Assembly (NCBI GenBank): GCA_021813085.1
Contig: JAKAMA010000105.1
Location: forward strand, 1 to 7,656
DNA length: 7,656 nt
From: Chloroflexota bacterium
GTDB taxonomy: Bacteria; Chloroflexota; Dehalococcoidia; DSTF01; JACRBR01
Reading direction: 5' to 3'
Within the stretch, counting starts at the first letter, position 1, and each line of letters opens with the position of its first letter. The notes beneath the pieces are model-generated. The model saw only the letters and a list, made by a program, of their open reading frames with translations, ran no database searches and had not been told where the DNA came from. A program made the position numbers and the translations under genes. Below, in pieces: positions 5,101 through 7,656 of this stretch.

Positions 5101-7656
5101 GCTCGGCCGCGTCCTCCGCTGGTACGACAACCTCGACTCAGACGCCTACCCCACGGAGAAGTACACCTACAACTGGGGCGCCGTGCCGAACTCGACGCTC
5201 ACCGAGAAGCGCACAGCCCACGGCACGGCGAGCGTCCGCTCGGCCAGCGTGTGCATGGACGGCTTCGGGCGCCCGGTCGAGCGCCGCGAGTCGTGGGTCG
5301 CGTCGTACTTCTCGAACATCCGAACGGACTACGATCCGCGCGGCAAGAAGGCCGCCGAGACGAACGCCGCGTACGCGGGCATCGGCTCCGCCTGCCAGGG
5401 CACACCGGAGCCCGTGAGCGGTCGCGACCGCACGGCCTACGCCTACGATCCGCTCGGCAATGTGACGACGACGACATCGCTCGCGGCGGGCCAGACCGTC
5501 GGGCCGCAGACGGTCGCGACCGACTACGGCAAGACGACGACGCTGCGGGACGAGAACGGCCACGTTACCACCCGGATCCGCGACATCGCCGGCAGAAAGC
5601 TAACGGTCTACGAACCCGCCGCTGGTGGCTCCACGCCGACCGTCCTGCGCCCCGTCGCGCAGGGCTACTGGGCGCAGTGGGACCAGGGCGAGCCCGCCGG
5701 CGTGCCCCACTACCAGAACGTCGACGACGTGATCCCCGACGACGACGCGACGTTCGTGCGGCGCCTCGAGTGGGGCATGAAGGACACCTATCTCTTCGCA
5801 GGTGCCGGCCTTCCCACTGGGACCGCCATCGAAGGCGTGACGCTGCGCTTCCGATGGAAGCACTATGACGCCACCACGCCGGACGCAGGCAACGACGTGT
5901 GGGCGATCTTCCGCCAGTACGACACAGACATCGATACCCGCGGCCCGGCGTATCATCGGACGAACGCCGATGGCTGGGGCAATGATAGCTGGGTCATGGC
6001 ACTGAACCCGCGGACGGGCCTGCCGTGGACGCTGGCCGAAGTGAACGGCGGGCTCGAGTTCGGGTTCGAGGTCTACGCCGCCGGCGGCGCACGGCCGCAC
6101 GTTACCCAGGTGTACGTCGAGGTGCTGACGCGCGCGCCGAACGCGCCCGCGACCGTGTACCACTACGACGGCCGCGGGGGGCTGATCGACGTCACCGACG
6201 CCGCCCAGAACAAGACGACGATTACGTACGACCTCCTCGGCCGCAAGACGGCGATGAGCGACCCCGACATGGGCGCGTGGACCTATGCATACAACGCGGC
6301 GGGAAGCCTGACCTCCCAGACGGACGCGCGCGGCATCACGACGACGCTGAGCTACGACGACGCCCAGCGGCTTCGCGGTAAGACCTATAGCAGCGGAGAT
6401 CCGGGCGTCTCGTTCCTCTACGACAGCTACCCGGACAGCGTGCTCTGTCCGCAGGGAGCAACCGCCGTGGGGCTGGTGACGCGGATGACCGACGGCGCCG
6501 GCCAGCAGCTCTCCTGCTACGACGTGCGCGGCCGCGCTGTCACGACGCGGCGCTCGGTGGATGGCGTCAACTACGACATGACCAACGTGTACAACGCCCT
6601 GAACCAGGTTACGCAGGCGACCTATCCAGACGGCGAGGTCGTGACCTACACGCGCGGGAGCGAGGGCGTCCTCTACGGCATGGCGTCCCAGCCGGCAGGG
6701 CAGGCGAGCCAGACATTGTTCAGCGGCGCCTATCCGACGACGTGGGGCGCCCCTTCCAGCATGACGCTGGGCAGCGGCCAGACGACCGCGTACACCTACG
6801 ACTCGCGGCTCCGTCTGAAGACCATCCAGACCGGGACGGCGCAGAACGTGGCGCTCACGTATGACGACGCGAGCAACGTCACGAGCGTCACCGACAACAC
6901 CGGCACACCGGAGACGGTGAACTACACCTACGACGCGCGGGACCGCCTGATCGGCGCGACCGGCTTTGCCGGCGGCTTCACCGCCTCCTACACCTACGAC
7001 GCCATCGGCAACATGACCTACAAGCAGGAGGGCGGCTCCGGGCTGACGCTCAGCTATCCCGCCTCCGGGCCGAACTCCGTGCGCCCGCACGCCGTGACGT
7101 CGGCCTCGGGCAGCCAGGCGCTGGGCTTCACCTACGACGCCAACGGCAACCTGGCGGCGCAGGGCGGCGCGGCCTACACGTTCGATGCCGAGAACCGCAT
7201 GACGACGCGGACCAGCACCGCCGGCACCGTGTCCTACACCTACGACGGCCAGGGCACGCTGCTCAAGCGCGCGACCGTCGGCGCACCACAGACGGCCACG
7301 CTGCGCCCCAACGGACAGGGTGCCTACGCCGAGTGGGCCTTCGCCAGCCCGAACCAGGCGCACTACCTGAACGTGCAGGAGGCGACGCCCGACGACCAGG
7401 GCTCGCACTACAACGACCAGGGCTGGGACCGGAGGGACACGCAGACGTACCCGGGCGCCGGGCTGCCCGCCGGGGCGGCCGTCGAGAAGGTGAGCTTCAA
7501 GTTCCGCTGGAAGCACGCCGACGGCTACACGCCGGACCCGGCGGGCCCGAACATGTGGGCCATCTTCCGGCAGGGCGCCGTGGACACCCGCGGCCCGACG
7601 TACCACAGCACGAATGCCGCCGGCTGGCGCAACGACCAGTGGGACATGACCGTCAA
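2084..7656 (+). CDS. Secreted giant RHS/YD-repeat protein with SpvB-like N-terminus, 3' end outside the window
   Basis: This is one open frame of 1857 codons with no stop before the right edge. Residues 1-20 are a signal peptide. Residues 41-125 are a Pro/Thr/Ser/Ala-rich stalk. Residues 139-265 resemble the ZU5-like module (GRVASADGRVTLDFPAGA, ending NHFTIYV). Residues 281-340 match the SpvB N-terminal signature: VDLHSGAASISIPLQLPPGR, then GGLAPQLNLTYSS and WVGAGWDL. VNNGFGG at 638-644 is also typical of SpvB/TcB-like proteins. Cysteines at 401/406, 511/521, 535 and 577 may form disulfides outside the cytoplasm. YD repeats begin near Y1004 (YDALGRV) and continue to about 1729, broken at 1188-1348 by a module that recurs from 1740. 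Members of this family build hollow YD-repeat cocoons that carry a C-terminal toxin or act as cell-surface proteins. The conserved RHS core end and any tip are not in the window, so a toxin role is unproven. No VgrG, PAAR, immunity gene or Tc-toxin A component is visible. The gene has its own promoter and runs opposite to the transporter gene. Confidence 0.93.
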   Translation, partial: MRRLILRSTLISITALAAFAGPITFPDLDPSEADTAEAQGAPPGASSSTPTSTATVTPQPTASAGPAPTPTLPATPTSTNVPPSSPTAISTTAPTMTATATATPGARVTPTPAPELPPLATTPDSPGASAGRSVDSAGGRVASADGRVTLDFPAGATTESLDVKVTRRDRLALPAPSPDRPIVGVWDFEAFAPLRGRAPVRKFAKSVRITLRFSFAELDGLDARSLHLWTLDETTNAWTSIPGQVDASTATLVAETNHFTIYVATASEVVNTTPLLDARNVDLHSGAASISIPLQLPPGRGGLAPQLNLTYSSARLGEMRSYGSSSSWVGAGWDLDVPNIQFQQDRDYPPLSPQHHRVFLSLGGGVGGELLQDPSTATDRDGSGYIWRVRGEEYLKVRSSCASLGCGDGWTVWDKSGTKYQFGGDVEAVTQYRRFYYQPWNDPPGSRVIRDYRADVRYIEDVNGNRIDFTYSQQRIQDPAGNPGDQMVVAAYPATITYNGGQALINFHTGCDQVPGSPSVCMRYDTPRDVPNGGCSYYAPKVLETQRLNQIEVKVAGTLARRYDFTYQTDAFATSGCPATPTQTTGTHRLLNVKMLDRNYASYPFTTTSFQYTNKHHAYLNDADMEIYGYDWPHLTQVNNGFGGVVLFSYQELGRIDTGDHWSRSVVTEERHQSGAAQPDVYTTINYGPGPDQWDYPNPLKPTTLDTFNAEYRGFRTVTEIDPSGNRVQHNFFTTGTWADEVRTGREYSTIVRDANYTQWQRTQTTWSIRAVANLKSGSDYFVNFVYPSQVITTLTDATALTVNNSFDDYGLLTQVDDLGEPAAGERVMTKKAYHWNTSKWIFPLKFEEKLDADNGNALLSCTRYYYDGANNASTPPTRGLLTATSSAIGGTSAQCETGSAFAQSTSTYSVYETYGSPRQTYGNVARASVPTSTSPESQPAGDAFGWIPAGVAYSSTVYDATHHIFPVAQTNALNQTTQTAYDFVLGKPTQVIEPTGRVTNVVYDALGRVLRWYDNLDSDAYPTEKYTYNWGAVPNSTLTEKRTAHGTASVRSASVCMDGFGRPVERRESWVASYFSNIRTDYDPRGKKAAETNAAYAGIGSACQGTPEPVSGRDRTAYAYDPLGNVTTTTSLAAGQTVGPQTVATDYGKTTTLRDENGHVTTRIRDIAGRKLTVYEPAAGGSTPTVLRPVAQGYWAQWDQGEPAGVPHYQNVDDVIPDDDATFVRRLEWGMKDTYLFAGAGLPTGTAIEGVTLRFRWKHYDATTPDAGNDVWAIFRQYDTDIDTRGPAYHRTNADGWGNDSWVMALNPRTGLPWTLAEVNGGLEFGFEVYAAGGARPHVTQVYVEVLTRAPNAPATVYHYDGRGGLIDVTDAAQNKTTITYDLLGRKTAMSDPDMGAWTYAYNAAGSLTSQTDARGITTTLSYDDAQRLRGKTYSSGDPGVSFLYDSYPDSVLCPQGATAVGLVTRMTDGAGQQLSCYDVRGRAVTTRRSVDGVNYDMTNVYNALNQVTQATYPDGEVVTYTRGSEGVLYGMASQPAGQASQTLFSGAYPTTWGAPSSMTLGSGQTTAYTYDSRLRLKTIQTGTAQNVALTYDDASNVTSVTDNTGTPETVNYTYDARDRLIGATGFAGGFTASYTYDAIGNMTYKQEGGSGLTLSYPASGPNSVRPHAVTSASGSQALGFTYDANGNLAAQGGAAYTFDAENRMTTRTSTAGTVSYTYDGQGTLLKRATVGAPQTATLRPNGQGAYAEWAFASPNQAHYLNVQEATPDDQGSHYNDQGWDRRDTQTYPGAGLPAGAAVEKVSFKFRWKHADGYTPDPAGPNMWAIFRQGAVDTRGPTYHSTNAAGWRNDQWDMTV
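2204..2458 (+). other. Pro/Thr/Ser-rich stalk region
   Basis: Residues 41-125 consist largely of Pro, Thr, Ser and Ala (for example PTPTLPATPTSTN and TATATATP) with almost no charged residues. Such stretches act as extended, often glycosylated spacers in exported proteins. Here the stalk would hold the ZU5-like and SpvB-like parts away from the signal peptide side. Confidence 0.8.
2498..2878 (+). other. ZU5-like beta domain within the RHS/SpvB-like protein
   Basis: Residues 139-265 start with GRVASADGRVTLDFPAGA. A conserved-looking middle follows (VGVWDFEAFA, then VRITLRFSFAEL), then LHLWTLDETTNAWTSIPG, closing with ETNHFTIYV. This pattern is the one usually seen in bacterial ZU5-like or autoproteolytic-like beta domains of surface proteins. 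The assignment rests on recalled motif shape; I see no clear autocleavage HFS triad (the closing segment reads NHFT). Confidence 0.55.
2906..3118 (+). other. SpvB-like N-terminal segment
   Basis: Residues 275-345 contain the sequence of elements that marks the SpvB/TcB N-terminus: a DLHSGAAS element, an IPLQLPPGRGG element, a PQLNLTYSS strand and a WVGAGWDLDVPNI strand. In Salmonella SpvB and in Tc-toxin B subunits this segment opens the cocoon-building part of the protein. Its presence before YD repeats supports a TcB-RHS style architecture. Confidence 0.75.
5093..5620 (+). repeat. YD (RHS) repeats, first block
   Basis: Degenerate protein repeats with the core YDxxGR/N are seen: YDALGRV at 1004-1010, then YDPRGKK, YDPLGNV and a decayed copy RDIAGRK. 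Each is followed by a strand ending in a short turn, as in RHS cocoon strips. The block ends where the inserted beta-rich module begins. Confidence 0.8.
5645..6127 (+). repeat. Inserted beta-rich module, copy 1
   Basis: Residues 1188-1348 interrupt the YD repeats. The copy opens with LRP and aromatic residues. It continues with HY (1209-1210) and a PDDD cluster (1218-1221), FRWKH (1256-1260), WAIFRQ (1273-1278), DTRGP (1284-1288), TNADGWGNDSW (ending 1303), NPRTGLPWTLAEVN (1308-1321), and closes with VTQVYVEV. The layout recalls jelly-roll-like modules I know from surface and phage tail-like proteins (LRP...HW..VDE..PDDDTTYV...VYVEV), but I cannot name a family. A carbohydrate-binding or adhesive role would be a guess. 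Copy 2 starts 552 residues later. Confidence 0.75.
6164..7268 (+). repeat. YD (RHS) repeats, second block
   Basis: Cores seen in order include YDGRGGL (1361), YDLLGRK, YNAAGSL, YDDAQRL, YDVRGRA, YNALNQV, YDSRLRL (1572), YDDASNV (1593), YDARDRL (1616), YDAIGNM (1638), YDANGNL (1684), FDAENRM (1700) and YDGQGTL (1720). Spacing between 1572 and 1638 is 21-23 residues, the usual RHS period. At DNA level the 12-mer TACACCTACGAC recurs exactly at 6791, 6923, 6989 and 7235, so local recombination between repeats is possible. Confidence 0.88.
7301..7656 (+). repeat. Inserted beta-rich module, copy 2, cut by the window edge
   Basis: From residue 1740 the sequence repeats copy 1: LRP (1740-1742), HY (1760-1761), a TPDD cluster, AGLPAGAAVEKV, FRWKH (1807-1811), WAIFRQ (1825-1830), DTRGP (1834-1838) and TNAAGWRNDQWDM (ending 1854). 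The window stops where copy 1 reads NPRTGLPW, so about 45-50 residues remain outside. The two copies are clearly homologous but diverged, which argues for an old duplication rather than an assembly artefact. Confidence 0.8.

Noticed and set aside
5600..7606. Antisense open frame of 668 codons on the minus strand
   Set aside because: It lies fully inside the RHS-like frame. Its translation is Arg/Val/Gly/Ala-rich without family motifs, as expected of a mirror of a GC-rich YD-repeat gene.
7301..7656. C-terminal toxin tip or immunity gene
   Set aside because: The visible end is the second beta-rich module. The RHS core ending and anything after it are outside the window, so no toxin claim can be supported.

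Overview
This window carries two large genes that diverge from a shared intergenic region of about 550 bp. Both genes are cut by the window edges. The DNA is GC-rich throughout. A KimA-type potassium permease, together with a secreted YD-repeat giant that has a Pro/Thr/Ser-rich stalk (TPTPT-like strings), suggests a high-GC Gram-positive-like or monoderm lineage. Chloroflexota is my first guess and Actinomycetota the second. This is inference from style only; there is no marker gene in the window.

Region 1-1532 (minus strand) encodes the N-terminal 510 residues of a KimA/YdaO-like APC-superfamily K+ transporter. It has an unusual hydrophilic N-terminal extension of about 95 residues, and its 3' end lies off the left edge. 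Region 1533-1954 holds no gene I can support, no recognisable RNA and no terminator. At 1955-1983 there is a near-perfect housekeeping promoter (TTGACA, 17 bp, TAGAAT) pointing right, overlapped by a small inverted repeat. A leader of about 95 nt follows (1989-2083). It contains inverted repeats, an anti-Shine-Dalgarno-like CACCTCC and a GGAG ribosome binding site.

Region 2084-7656 (plus strand) is a single uninterrupted reading frame of at least 1857 codons that continues past the right edge. It is easy to miss because no stop codon falls in the window. In order the product shows: a signal peptide, a Pro/Thr/Ser-rich stalk, a ZU5-like beta domain, an SpvB-like N-terminal segment, a long Cys-containing RHS/TcB-like region, and then YD repeats. 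The YD-repeat shell is interrupted by a beta-rich module of about 160 residues that occurs twice; the second copy is cut by the window edge. The closing RHS-core motif and any C-terminal toxin or effector tip would lie downstream and cannot be seen.

The two genes do not look functionally linked. The most interesting content is the composite RHS/SpvB protein: its repeated inserted module, its surface-export design, the absence of visible VgrG, PAAR or other secretion-system partners in the window, and its dedicated promoter and structured leader.
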